Assembly (NCBI GenBank): GCA_022843045.1
Contig: JALHOJ010000014.1
Coordinates: 1 to 32,879, forward strand
Length of the DNA: 32,879 bases
Origin: Phycisphaerales bacterium
GTDB taxonomy: Bacteria; Planctomycetota; Phycisphaerae; Phycisphaerales; UBA1924
Direction of reading: 5' to 3'
The notes beneath the pieces are model-generated. The model was not told where the DNA came from, ran no database searches, and saw nothing but the letters and a program-made list of their open reading frames with translations. This document shows positions 18,422-26,756 of the stretch, piece after piece. The translations under genes were made by a program, and so were the position numbers. How positions within the stretch are numbered: the stretch's first letter is position 1; every line of letters begins with the position of its first letter.

Positions 18422-19653
18422 GTGTCGGCTCGCCGCGGCACAGGTGCCAACGATCCAGTGTGGCCCGCGTGATTCCCCGTAAACCCAGGCGCGATGACGA
18501 TCCCCCGATCGATCCGGTCGGAGCGACCCGCGACGTGCTCGCCCGCTGCGAGAAGGCAGGCTTCGTATGCGCCGGCATCGCCCCCGTGCAGGGCACCGCC
18601 TTCGCCCACGAACTCCGTGCGTGGCTGCAGGCCGGCAAGCACGGAGAGATGGACTTCCTCGAGCGAGACAACCACATCCGGGAGGAGCCAGGGAAGATCA
18701 TGCAGGGCGTGCGTGAAGGAGTGGGGGACGGCGTCCAAGATCGCGAGCAGCAGGCCCGCGCGTTCATCGTGGTCGCCGACCAGTACGCAAGCCGTCAAGA
18801 TAGCGACCACGAGCCACATGAGCCGCTCCACGGTCGCATAGCGAGGTACGCGCGAAGCCGCAACTACCACGACGTGATGAAGAAGCGCCTGCACGCGCTC
18901 GCCGACGCGCTCCGCATCGACTATCCAGGCAGCGACTTTCGCACCTGCGTCGACACTGCGCCGATCATGGAACGCGAACTCGCCGCGCTGGCCGGCATCG
19001 GCTGGCAGGCCAAGAACACGCTCATCATCAACCCGAGACTGGGCAGCTACGTACTGCTGGGCGTGATTGCGACGACCTTGCCGCTGATTCCAACGTCCCA
19101 GCGCGTTCCCGACTCCTGCGGCACCTGCACCCGCTGCATCGACGCCTGCCCCACGCACGCCATCACACCCTACTCCGTCGACGCCAGACGCTGCGTGAGC
19201 TACCTCACGATCGAACGCCGCTCGCCGATTCCGCCCGACCTTCACGCCGGCATCGGCGACTGGATCTTCGGCTGCGACATCTGCCAGGAAGTCTGTCCGC
19301 ACAACTCGCCCCGCCCCGATCCGACAAGAGCCGGCGAAACCCACCCCGCATACGACGCCGACGCGTCCCGCGCAAGTCTGTCGCTGCTGCAGGTGCTGGG
19401 CTGGAGCGAGACTGACCGGCGCGAAGCGTTCAAGACATCGCCCATGAAACGTGCAAGCCTCGCGATGATGCGCCGCAACGCGTTGATTGCGTTAGGCAAC
19501 GCGATCGCCGGAATAATGGGCGCATCAACGGATCGGACCCGCGTGAGCGAGCTTCGAGATCAGATCGAGAGCGTGGCGAACGACACCAACCAGCCCGAAC
19601 TGGTGCAGCAAACAGCGCAAGACGTGCTTCGCCGGCTCGAAGCCGTTGAGTAA
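18418..19653 (+). CDS. queG: Epoxyqueuosine reductase QueG
   Basis: About 400 residues. QueG reduces epoxyqueuosine to queuosine in tRNA (Asp, Asn, His, Tyr) using cobalamin and two [4Fe-4S] clusters. Visible features: GRIARYARSRNYHDVMKKRL, the catalytic-Asp block VDTAPIMERELA, GWQAKNTLII, the first ferredoxin-like Cys set CGTCTRCIDACPTHAI, and the second, CDICQEVCPHN. A C-terminal HEAT-like part follows (KRASLAMMRRNALIALGN). The frame opens with TTG at 18418, overlapping the helicase stop by 4 bases; the GTG at 18460 is an alternative start and no ribosome binding site decides. No other queuosine genes are in the window. Confidence 0.93.
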   Translation: MSVGSPRHRCQRSSVARVIPRKPRRDDDPPIDPVGATRDVLARCEKAGFVCAGIAPVQGTAFAHELRAWLQAGKHGEMDFLERDNHIREEPGKIMQGVREGVGDGVQDREQQARAFIVVADQYASRQDSDHEPHEPLHGRIARYARSRNYHDVMKKRLHALADALRIDYPGSDFRTCVDTAPIMERELAALAGIGWQAKNTLIINPRLGSYVLLGVIATTLPLIPTSQRVPDSCGTCTRCIDACPTHAITPYSVDARRCVSYLTIERRSPIPPDLHAGIGDWIFGCDICQEVCPHNSPRPDPTRAGETHPAYDADASRASLSLLQVLGWSETDRREAFKTSPMKRASLAMMRRNALIALGNAIAGIMGASTDRTRVSELRDQIESVANDTNQPELVQQTAQDVLRRLEAVE

Positions 19654-19675
19654 ACGACGCACACCCATCCGGCAT

Positions 19676-20341
19676 TCATCGCGCCGCGCGGCGAACCGCC
19701 TTCTTGCTCGTCTTCTTGGCCGCTTGCTTCACCGCTTTGCCAGCAGTCCTACCACTTGACGTCTTCGCAGTTGTGCGACCCGACGACGTACTCGACTTCT
19801 TCGCTGGCTTCGCCCGCCCCGTCCCACCCGCCGCCTTCGGCTTGGCCTCGATCACGCTCCCCCCGCCCCGCAGCGCATCGAGCACCTCCTGTGCATGCCC
19901 ATCCACGATCACCCGTCCCCATCGCCGGGCGATCTTCCCCTCTTCATCGATCAGGTACGTCACCCGCGCCACACCCCAGAACTTCTTCCCATACATGTTC
20001 TTCTCGACCCACGCCCCATACGCGTTCGCGATCGCGGGCACGCCCTTGGCGTCCGGCACGTCCGCCAGCAACGGGAACGCCAGCGAGAACTTGGCCGCAA
20101 ACCTTGCGTGGCTCTCGCTGGTGTCGGGGCTGACGCCCAGGATCACCGCGTTGAGCCCGGCGGGATTAGGGATCAGGTCGCGAAATCCGCACGCTTCATC
20201 GGTGCACTTGGGCGTGTCGTCCTCCGGATAGAAGTACAGCACGACCTTCTTGCCGCGATACTGCGCAAGTGTGTGGATCGTGCCGGACTGATCTGGCAGG
20301 CGAAATGACGGAGCTGGTTGGGTGGGGTCGAGGAGGGGCAT
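19676..20341 (-). CDS. bcp: Bcp/PrxQ-type peroxiredoxin with basic histone-H1-like tail
   Basis: A 221-residue protein from ATG 20341. Residues 1-160 are a normal thiol peroxidase of the Bcp/PrxQ class: YFYPEDDTPKCTDEACGFRD holds the peroxidatic Cys46 and resolving Cys51, with LGVSPDTSESHARFAAKF and FWGVARVTYLIDEEGKI following. It reduces H2O2 and organic hydroperoxides using thioredoxin-type donors. Residues 165-221 form an extra tail rich in Lys, Ala, Ser, Thr and Arg (TAGKAVKQAAKK, TSKKAVRRAAR), like the repetitive tails of bacterial histone-H1-like proteins. Most family members end near residue 155-160. The tail may bind nucleic acid. It is divergent from the rsmD-like gene, with a 108-base gap. 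Confidence 0.9.
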   Translation of the reverse strand: MPLLDPTQPAPSFRLPDQSGTIHTLAQYRGKKVVLYFYPEDDTPKCTDEACGFRDLIPNPAGLNAVILGVSPDTSESHARFAAKFSLAFPLLADVPDAKGVPAIANAYGAWVEKNMYGKKFWGVARVTYLIDEEGKIARRWGRVIVDGHAQEVLDALRGGGSVIEAKPKAAGGTGRAKPAKKSSTSSGRTTAKTSSGRTAGKAVKQAAKKTSKKAVRRAAR

Positions 20342-20449
20342 GGGAGGGGAAGTGCGAAAGTGCGAAAGCCAGACGGCGACTCCGAGTGCCTTCGCTCGCC
20401 CGTGAGACCGGGATGCAGTGCCTCGGGCGCATATCGCGTATCCTCGCTC

Positions 20450-21313
20450 ATGCGCATCATCGCGGGAGAATTCCGCCGCCGCTTGATTGAAAGTCCGCCC
20501 GACGACGCCACCACCCGCCCGATCCCAGATCGCGTCAAAGAGTCGCTGTTTGGGATCCTTCGCGGCAATTGCGAAGGCGCAAACGTCTTCGACGGCTTCG
20601 CGGGCACGGGCGCCATCGGCCTGGAAGCCATCAGCCGCGGCGCGGCACGCTGCACCTTCGTCGAACGCGACAAGAAGATGTCCGAACTCCTCCGACGCAA
20701 CATCGAGAACCTCGGCGTCGCCGACCGCTGCGACATCATGACCGGCGACGCTCTCGGCGCAGGTGCCCTCGCCCGCGCGCCGCGTCCGCTCACGCTCGCG
20801 TTTCTCGATCCGCCCTACCCGGTAATGGAAGAACCCGTCGGCTGCCAGCGGGTCTTTGCCCAGATGGCCGGGCTCATCAAGCTGCTCGCCCCCGACGGCT
20901 TTGCGATCTTGCGCACGCCCTGGCCGCTGCAACATCCGATCCTCCCCGAAGCCGTGCCCGAAGCCCCCAAGATGCGAGGCGGCAAGTACGCCGAGAAGTA
21001 CAAGGGCATCCGCACGCCCGGCCCCAAACCCAAGCGAGAGGACGACTGGAAGCGCGAGAAGCGACTGTGGGAAAAGGGCCAGGACCCCAAAGCGCTCAAG
21101 AAGCGTTCCAAGCCCGCCGCAGGCGCGGGTGACGTCGAATGGTTCGAGGGCGACGAAGTCGAACTGCTGCTGAAAGAACAAGCAGATCAGCAGGCCGCTC
21201 TCGCTGCCGCCGCGCCGCAGTGGAAGACCGTCGACCTAACCATCCCCGGCGCGGTCGGCCCCGAAACCCACCTCTACCGCGGCATGGCCATCCACTTCTA
21301 CGCCAAGCAATAA
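20450..21313 (+). CDS. rsmD: RsmD-like 16S rRNA (guanine-N2) methyltransferase with insertion
   Basis: A 287-residue protein from ATG 20450. The beginning, MRIIAGEFRRRLI and TRPIPDRVKESLFGIL, is typical of RsmD, followed by the SAM-binding VFDGFAGTGAIGLEAISRGA and the catalytic FLDPPYP. RsmD methylates G966 of 16S rRNA in E. coli. E. coli RsmD has about 198 residues; here there are roughly 90 extra, mostly after the catalytic core (about residues 165-260), highly charged and Lys-rich (KPKREDDWKREKRLWEKGQ, DPKALKKRSKP) and then Glu/Gln/Ala-rich. The final HLYRGMAIHFY resembles the family's last strand. This could be an adapted RsmD or a related RNA methyltransferase. Confidence 0.85.
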   Translation: MRIIAGEFRRRLIESPPDDATTRPIPDRVKESLFGILRGNCEGANVFDGFAGTGAIGLEAISRGAARCTFVERDKKMSELLRRNIENLGVADRCDIMTGDALGAGALARAPRPLTLAFLDPPYPVMEEPVGCQRVFAQMAGLIKLLAPDGFAILRTPWPLQHPILPEAVPEAPKMRGGKYAEKYKGIRTPGPKPKREDDWKREKRLWEKGQDPKALKKRSKPAAGAGDVEWFEGDEVELLLKEQADQQAALAAAAPQWKTVDLTIPGAVGPETHLYRGMAIHFYAKQ

Positions 21314-21381
21314 GAACCACGGGGCGCAAGCACCCGCCAGCCCTCCCGCGGCGTCTTCCGTCGCCACCCAGCACGTCTCTC

Positions 21382-21387
21382 GAGGGG
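21382..21387 (+). promoter_or_regulatory. Ribosome binding site for the helicase-nuclease gene
   Basis: GAGGGG lies 3 bases before the ATG at 21391. Together with the start of recognisable protein it supports 21391 rather than the far-upstream start of the open frame, which overlaps the RsmD-like gene. Confidence 0.5.
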
Positions 21388-21390
21388 ACC

Positions 21391-24300
21391 ATGCCCAAGC
21401 GATCAGCCAAACCAACTTCCCAGCCCGCTCCCATCGCCGATGCAACACCCGCCGCATCAGCGCGTCCCGATCTGTTCACCTCATCTCCCGACGCGCCGCG
21501 CGATTCCCTGCTCGCCGGCCTGCGCGATGCCCAACGCCGCGCCGTCACGTTCGACGGCAAAGCCCTGATCGTCCTCGCCGGTCCCGGCACTGGCAAGACC
21601 CGCGTCATCGTGCACCGCGTCGCGCATCTGATCCGCGAACGCCGCGTCGCGCCCGAGCGGGTGCTCGCGTGCACATTCAGCGTCCGCGCCGCCCGCGAAC
21701 TGCGCGAGCGCCTCGCGGGGCCATCCAGCGACGGCGCGCCGCCCTTGCTCGCGCCGCAGGAAGCACGCAAGGTGCGGGCCCAGACCATGCACGCCTTGGG
21801 CGCGTGGATTGTGCGGCGCTTCGCGGATCGCCTGGGCCTGCCATCCCGCACGATGATGGCCGACCCGGCTCAGCGTCGCCGATTGATCAAGCAGATCGTC
21901 ACGCGCGACGGGCTCTTCCCGCATGCGTACGCGGAAGGCATCGACGCCCTCGCCGCCCGCGTCGAGCGAGCCATTGACACTCTTGGAGAGCGCGGCATCC
22001 TGCCCGAGCGAGCCCTCTTGTTCGCCGAAGCCCAACGCGCCGCGGGAGCAGCAGCCTTCCGCGGTGCGCCCGAGGACGATGACAATGTGCTCAACGCACG
22101 CCTCACGGAATTTGAGCATACCGCACGAGCCTTCGCTGCTTCCGCCAAGCTCATGCGCGAGCGCGGCTGGCTCACCTTCAGCGATCTGATGCTGCTGCCC
22201 ATCGAACTGCTCAGCAAGGACGCGCAAGCCGCCGCTCTGGTCCGCAGCGAGTTCGCGCACATCCTCGTCGACGAGTTCCAGGACAACAATCAGGGCCAGA
22301 TCGAGTTGCTCGCCCTGCTGAGCGGCGTCAAGGCAGTTGGGGGTGGCGCGGCCGGGGGATCGCAGGGCCCCAGCGTCTGCGTCGTGGGCGACGACGATCA
22401 GGCGATCTACGGCTTCCGCGGCAGCGACGAACAGGCCTTTAGACGCTTTTCGCGATACTGGCCCGATGCCGAAGTCGTGCAACTCACGGAGAACTTCCGC
22501 AGCACGCCCACGATCGTCCGCGCCGCCAACAGCGTCATCGAGCGAGCCTTCTCTCGCTTCCGTCCGGACAAACAAAGCGTCTCGATGCGTGCCGATGACA
22601 AGCGCCCCGTCGAACTGGTCATGCTCTCGGACGAGAAGAAAGACGGCGAGACCATCGCCTCGATGCTCCGCTCCGCTCAAGCCGAAGCAGCCTCGAAGCC
22701 CGCTCCGTGGAACTGGAGCGACTGCGCCGTGCTCGTCCGCACGCACGGCGATGGCGACCGCATCGCCAGCGTGCTGGGCCTTGAGGGCATTCCGTGGGAA
22801 CGCTCACGCCAACGCACCGAACTCGACGACGCGGGCGTCGACGACGTCCTCGCGTGGGCCAAGTGGCTCATCGACGAAGACGACACCGCCGCGGCTCGCC
22901 GATGCCTCGCCCGTCCGCCGATCATCGTCGATCCAGGGCTGATCACAACGTGGGAGCGTCGATACCGTGAACTCTGCACCAAGCACGCGGTCGATCCCGA
23001 TGGCGTCGCGCATCCGGGTCGATACCCGTCGTTTCTCGGTGCGTTGCTGCCGACCTCAATGGATGATGCCCAGTACGCCGCGCTGCGTCGATGCCTCGAC
23101 CTGCACGCGGCGCTCCGCGAGCGCACCGCAACCATGCGGGCCGACGAAGCCATCGATCTGCTCGTTCAGCAACTGGACGTGGCCCACGCGGAACTGCTGG
23201 GCGGGATCGACCGGGCCAAGCGCGTCCGCGCGCTCGTGACACTCCTTCGGCTCGCGCGAGAGAAGCAACCGCTGCTCGATCAACCAGGCGATCTGCGCGC
23301 GTTCCTGCGATACCTGGGTGAACTCCGCGACGCTGATCCCAAGCTCGAAAGCGTCGCCCGCAGCGCGGCAGATTCCATCGACTCCGACGCAGACGACGAT
23401 GACGCCCGCGACGCATCGGGCGAAAACGATCCCGCCAAAGAAGCCAACAAACCCACCGGCCGCGTGCAGATTCTCACGGGCCATGCGGCAAAGGGCCTGG
23501 AATTCCACACCGTCTTCGTCACCCGCGTCCATCCGCCGCACGGATTCCCCAAGACCAAGGACAACCCGCGCGAGGATCGCTGGACCCTGCCCCCGGGCCT
23601 GATCGACGGGCCCGAAGCCCTCGACAACCAAGCTGCGATGCTGGACGAAGAGCGTCGGCTCTTCTACGTCGCCTGCACGCGCGCCAAATCGCGCCTCGTC
23701 CTACTCGCCAAGCACTCGGGCAAGCCCAGCCGCGCCGCGATGCACTTCTTCGATGAACTCGTGACGACGCCGCCTTCGGATGTGCCTCTCACGCGATTCC
23801 ATGGCGACGATGCGATCATGACCGCCTCTCGCAGCGGCCTCGTGTCGCAAGCCATTGCGATCGAGTCGCAGCCGAGCGAAGCTGCAGGCCCGGCAAAGGC
23901 CGCACCCCGCGTTGAAGACGTCTCTCGCGAGTTCCCGCATCGCCAGGACATCGCAGAAGTCGTCGCGGGCGTGCATCGTCAGGCCCGGCTCGCCACTGCA
24001 GGCGCTCTTGAGCGTGCAATGAGCCCCGCCGAGCGCGATGTTGTTTCGCCCGAAGCCTTCGAGCGTTCGATGGACGCGATCAAGCGGCTCGCGCGACACG
24101 CCGGCGCAGTCGCCCTCGCGAGCAAGGGCAAGCCCGTGCCCGCATGGATGCTCGCAGGCGATGCGGAGCTCGAAAAGATCGTGCGACGCGTGCAAGCCGG
24201 CGCGCCACGCGGCATGGACGACGAAGGCGGGGGATTCGTGCTTGTGCCACCGCCCTTGCCGCTGCGCCTGAGTTTCACGTCGGTGAGCGACTACCAGCGC

Positions 24301-25002
24301 TGCCCGCGCTGCTGGTATGCCAAGCACGTGCTGCGCCTGCCCGAGCCTGAGAGCAAAGAAACCGTGGTGGGTCAAGCCGCCCACGCCGCGCTCGAGCGGT
24401 TCTACAAGGCCTGGACGGCCGCCGACGCGGAAGGGCAAGCCCGCCCTGGTAAAGCCGAACTGATGCGCATGGGGCGCGAGCAACTCGTGCAACTCGCCGG
24501 CCCGCGCGCCGAGGGCCTCGCCGACCAACTCTCGCAAGTCCACGCCCAGCTCGAAAGCTACCACGCCACCATGCACGACCCCAACGTGCACATCTTGGAG
24601 AACGAGTGGGACGTCAACTTCCCGCTCACGATCGGCAAGCACACCCACGAAGTGATCGCGAAGGTTGACCGCCTCGACCAGATGCCCCATGGTTCTTTCC
24701 GCGTTGTCGACTACAAAACCGGCAAGCCCTGGAAGAAGCTCACCAGCCCCGCCAAAGACGACCTGCAACTGGGCATGTACTGCCTCGCCGTTCGCGCGGC
24801 TCAGCAAGTCGCGGATCGCGAAAGTCTCGACGGCACGCTTGAGTACTGGTGCCTCATGAGCGGCGAGCGGGGCGTGCTCCGCTTCGCCGACGTCAAGCGC
24901 GAGAAGATCATCGAGCAACTCCGCGAGGCCGCCGAGGGCATCGCGGCGGGCCACTTCGATCGCGCAGACAAGGACTGCTGGGGTCTTTGCAGCATCCTTT
25001 GA
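21391..25002 (+). CDS. UvrD/PcrA-like helicase fused to RecB-type PD-(D/E)XK nuclease
   Basis: A 1203-residue protein. The helicase part carries LAGPGTGKTRVIVHRV (Walker A, residues 63-70), HILVDEFQDNN (Walker B), CVVGDDDQAIYGFRGS, QLTENFRST, VQILTGHAAKGLEFHTVFV, and RRLFYVACTRAKSRL: superfamily 1A motifs in order. The C-terminal ~250 residues form a RecB-family nuclease: LSFTSVSDYQRCPRCWY, VIAKVDRLD (metal Asp), VVDYKTGK (Asp-x-Lys) and DLQLGMY. This layout is that of AdnB/AddA-type double-strand-break resection enzymes. Two Cys lie before the nuclease core (CPRC) and two at the extreme C-terminus (CWGLC), possible ligands of an Fe-S 'staple' as in AddB, but with unusual spacing. No AddB/AdnA-like partner lies adjacent. 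Confidence 0.92.
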   Translation: MPKRSAKPTSQPAPIADATPAASARPDLFTSSPDAPRDSLLAGLRDAQRRAVTFDGKALIVLAGPGTGKTRVIVHRVAHLIRERRVAPERVLACTFSVRAARELRERLAGPSSDGAPPLLAPQEARKVRAQTMHALGAWIVRRFADRLGLPSRTMMADPAQRRRLIKQIVTRDGLFPHAYAEGIDALAARVERAIDTLGERGILPERALLFAEAQRAAGAAAFRGAPEDDDNVLNARLTEFEHTARAFAASAKLMRERGWLTFSDLMLLPIELLSKDAQAAALVRSEFAHILVDEFQDNNQGQIELLALLSGVKAVGGGAAGGSQGPSVCVVGDDDQAIYGFRGSDEQAFRRFSRYWPDAEVVQLTENFRSTPTIVRAANSVIERAFSRFRPDKQSVSMRADDKRPVELVMLSDEKKDGETIASMLRSAQAEAASKPAPWNWSDCAVLVRTHGDGDRIASVLGLEGIPWERSRQRTELDDAGVDDVLAWAKWLIDEDDTAAARRCLARPPIIVDPGLITTWERRYRELCTKHAVDPDGVAHPGRYPSFLGALLPTSMDDAQYAALRRCLDLHAALRERTATMRADEAIDLLVQQLDVAHAELLGGIDRAKRVRALVTLLRLAREKQPLLDQPGDLRAFLRYLGELRDADPKLESVARSAADSIDSDADDDDARDASGENDPAKEANKPTGRVQILTGHAAKGLEFHTVFVTRVHPPHGFPKTKDNPREDRWTLPPGLIDGPEALDNQAAMLDEERRLFYVACTRAKSRLVLLAKHSGKPSRAAMHFFDELVTTPPSDVPLTRFHGDDAIMTASRSGLVSQAIAIESQPSEAAGPAKAAPRVEDVSREFPHRQDIAEVVAGVHRQARLATAGALERAMSPAERDVVSPEAFERSMDAIKRLARHAGAVALASKGKPVPAWMLAGDAELEKIVRRVQAGAPRGMDDEGGGFVLVPPPLPLRLSFTSVSDYQRCPRCWYAKHVLRLPEPESKETVVGQAAHAALERFYKAWTAADAEGQARPGKAELMRMGREQLVQLAGPRAEGLADQLSQVHAQLESYHATMHDPNVHILENEWDVNFPLTIGKHTHEVIAKVDRLDQMPHGSFRVVDYKTGKPWKKLTSPAKDDLQLGMYCLAVRAAQQVADRESLDGTLEYWCLMSGERGVLRFADVKREKIIEQLREAAEGIAAGHFDRADKDCWGLCSIL

Positions 25003-25376
25003 CAACGGACCAATCTGCACGCGAACAAAGTGTTCAGATCATGTTGAGATCGTGTCAAAGCGCAATTCGTGTGTGCGCAGGTTCTCCACACGATGTCACG
25101 CGTTGACGTATTAGCAGAAACGCAATGGAATCTTCACAACGCAAGTTTCCTGCTGAGAAACCGCGAGTTGCACACGAACATGCGCAGTATCCGCCGCAGC
25201 CCGCGTGAGCATCGTCCTTCACTTGCGAGCCCGAATCGGCTCTAATCAATGGTTCCGTCACGGCTGACGGAAGCGAAGCGGCGGACGGGGGCGTAGCCCA
25301 TCGCGGGAGACGCGTGTTCGCGCTTTGGCTTGCGTGTTCGCTTCGCGATTGTTGTTTCGCCTTAGAGGTCAAAAGC
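25003..25376. other. Intergenic region with hairpin upstream of the second pseudopilin gene
   Basis: Some 374 bases without a gene. It holds a perfect 8-bp hairpin with 4-base loop, TTCCGTCACGGCTGACGGAA, at 25253-25272, about 105 bases before the start codon at 25377. It also holds an 8-bp inverted repeat CTTTGACA/TGTCAAAG (24997-25004 and 25053-25060) around the end of the helicase gene that could help end transcription. No known riboswitch consensus was recognised. The ribosome binding site is at 25364-25369. Confidence 0.5.
25364..25369 (+). promoter_or_regulatory. Ribosome binding site deciding the start at 25377
   Basis: AGAGGT lies 7 bases before the ATG at 25377, which directly precedes the short basic prepilin leader. 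The alternative upstream start at 25314 would put extra residues in front of that leader and has no such site. Confidence 0.65.
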
Positions 25377-26465
25377 ATGCCCAGTCCTTCCGCCGTCCTC
25401 CCGCGCCGCCGCGGGTTCACGCTGATCGAGTTGCTCGTCGTCATCGCGATCATCGCGCTGCTGATTGGCATTCTGCTTCCCAGCTTGGGCAGCGCCCGCG
25501 AGAGCGGTCGCCAGATCAAGTGCGCGACCTCGATGCGCAACGTCGCGCAGGCCGTGACGATCTACTCCAACACATACCGCGTCTTCCCCGCCGCGTACCT
25601 CTACGCCGCCAGCCCGACCGGGTATGACTGGAATCTGAGCGAGCAGACCGACTCGGATCCACCCAACGGCTACATCCACTGGTCCTACCAGTTGTTCGAT
25701 GAGGGCAACGTGCCCGACGACGCGTTCCGCTGCGGCGCAACCCCCAACGGCGGCGCGCCCCGCACCAATCCAGGCCCCGATGCCAACCTCCGCGAGCCGG
25801 GCCAGGAGCTCTATGGCCCTACCAGCATCGTCGACCGTCAGGTCACGCGCCTGGCCTTCACCGGCAACGACGCGGTTTTCCCTCGCAACAAGTTCGTGAA
25901 CTCGCCCAACGGCCGCAAGTATCGATTCGTCGATCCCTCCCTGATCGACAACTCGCGCAAGGGCGCGGCGGGCACGATCCTGCTCACCGAGTTTGCCACC
26001 AACGCGACTTGGTCCACCGTCGGCGCGGGCATCTATGACCCGGACAACCCGGCTGGCTCGGGCTCTTGGATTTCCAAGGCCCACCGTTCGCTCAATCCGT
26101 TCGTGTCCGTCAGCGGCGGCGCAGCCACCAACGCCGTCGACGAGCCCGACACGTTCGCCAACGCATGGCGCTATCTCGATCTGAAGGATGGCGGCAGCCA
26201 GGCCGACCGTGATCTGTGGAAGAACGAAGCCGGCAAGTTCCGCAAGAACGCGCCCGCGTTCGTCATCAACGCCAGTCGCACTGGCGCAGTCGCGGCAGGC
26301 CGCCACCACCCCGGCGGCGACGACGTCGGCGGTTCCGGGAACTTCGCGTACACCGATGGGCACGTCGAGAACAAGGCCGTCAGGCAAACGCTGGTCCGAT
26401 TCGAGTGGGGTGATCGCTTCTTCAGCCTCACCGGCCGAAACAACAAGATCACGATCCCCGAGTGA
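25377..26465 (+). CDS. Pseudopilin-like H-X9-DG protein
   Basis: A 362-residue protein. The leader PRRRG is followed by the prepilin cleavage motif and helix FTLIELLVVIAIIALLIGIL, with Glu at mature position 5. The next block, SLGSARESGRQIKCATSMRNVAQAVTIYSN, is the standard beginning of the planctomycete DUF1559/H-X9-DG family. Near the C-terminus are RHHPGG and the YTDGHVENK element (residues about 335-345), the H-X9-DG signature with an insertion. It is probably processed by a prepilin peptidase and placed in a type II-like assembly or envelope. A strong hairpin 19 bases downstream suggests transcription mostly ends before the large secreted-protein gene at 26757. Confidence 0.9.
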   Translation: MPSPSAVLPRRRGFTLIELLVVIAIIALLIGILLPSLGSARESGRQIKCATSMRNVAQAVTIYSNTYRVFPAAYLYAASPTGYDWNLSEQTDSDPPNGYIHWSYQLFDEGNVPDDAFRCGATPNGGAPRTNPGPDANLREPGQELYGPTSIVDRQVTRLAFTGNDAVFPRNKFVNSPNGRKYRFVDPSLIDNSRKGAAGTILLTEFATNATWSTVGAGIYDPDNPAGSGSWISKAHRSLNPFVSVSGGAATNAVDEPDTFANAWRYLDLKDGGSQADRDLWKNEAGKFRKNAPAFVINASRTGAVAAGRHHPGGDDVGGSGNFAYTDGHVENKAVRQTLVRFEWGDRFFSLTGRNNKITIPE

Positions 26466-26756
26466 ACAGATGACAACACCACACGAGCCGGCGAAAGCCG
26501 GCTCGCTGTGTTTACCGGCTCGAAGTTTTCTTCACCATTCTTCAGCGCAGTCTTCTTCAAACCTGATTCAACTTGGGAGGTTTGAGTGGCGTCCTAGAGC
26601 ACACGTCGCGAAGGAACAGGCGGCCGGTCTGTGCAAGAGGAGTTTTCGCTAGGGAGTTTCCGTGTCGCGTCCCGGCGCCGTGCCGGGTTCGGATGCGGTG
26701 GAAGTTGTGGGTCCCGCCTCGCTCGCGCGAGGGCGGATCAGAGAGTGAGTATCACC
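26466..26756. other. Long structured leader of the secreted dockerin-repeat protein
   Basis: The 291-base gap holds the terminator-like hairpin at 26484-26505. Further hairpins follow: CAAACCT/AGGTTTG (26558-26564 and 26578-26584) and CCCGGC/GCCGGG (26671-26676 and 26682-26687), plus a GC-rich pair just before the start codon. After the terminator this leaves a possible mRNA leader of up to about 250 bases. No known regulatory RNA was recognised. Confidence 0.4.
26484..26505 (+). terminator. Hairpin terminator after the pseudopilin gene
   Basis: A perfect 9-bp stem, CGAGCCGGC pairing with GCCGGCTCG, closed by a GAAA tetraloop, begins 19 bases after the stop codon at 26465. A weakly T-rich CTGTGTTTA follows. 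Stem stability and position make it a likely intrinsic terminator. Confidence 0.75.

Noticed and set aside
25201-25376. Cyclic-di-GMP (GEMM) or cobalamin riboswitch upstream of the pseudopilin gene
   Set aside because: The hairpin attracted attention, but the conserved core sequences of these riboswitches could not be found.
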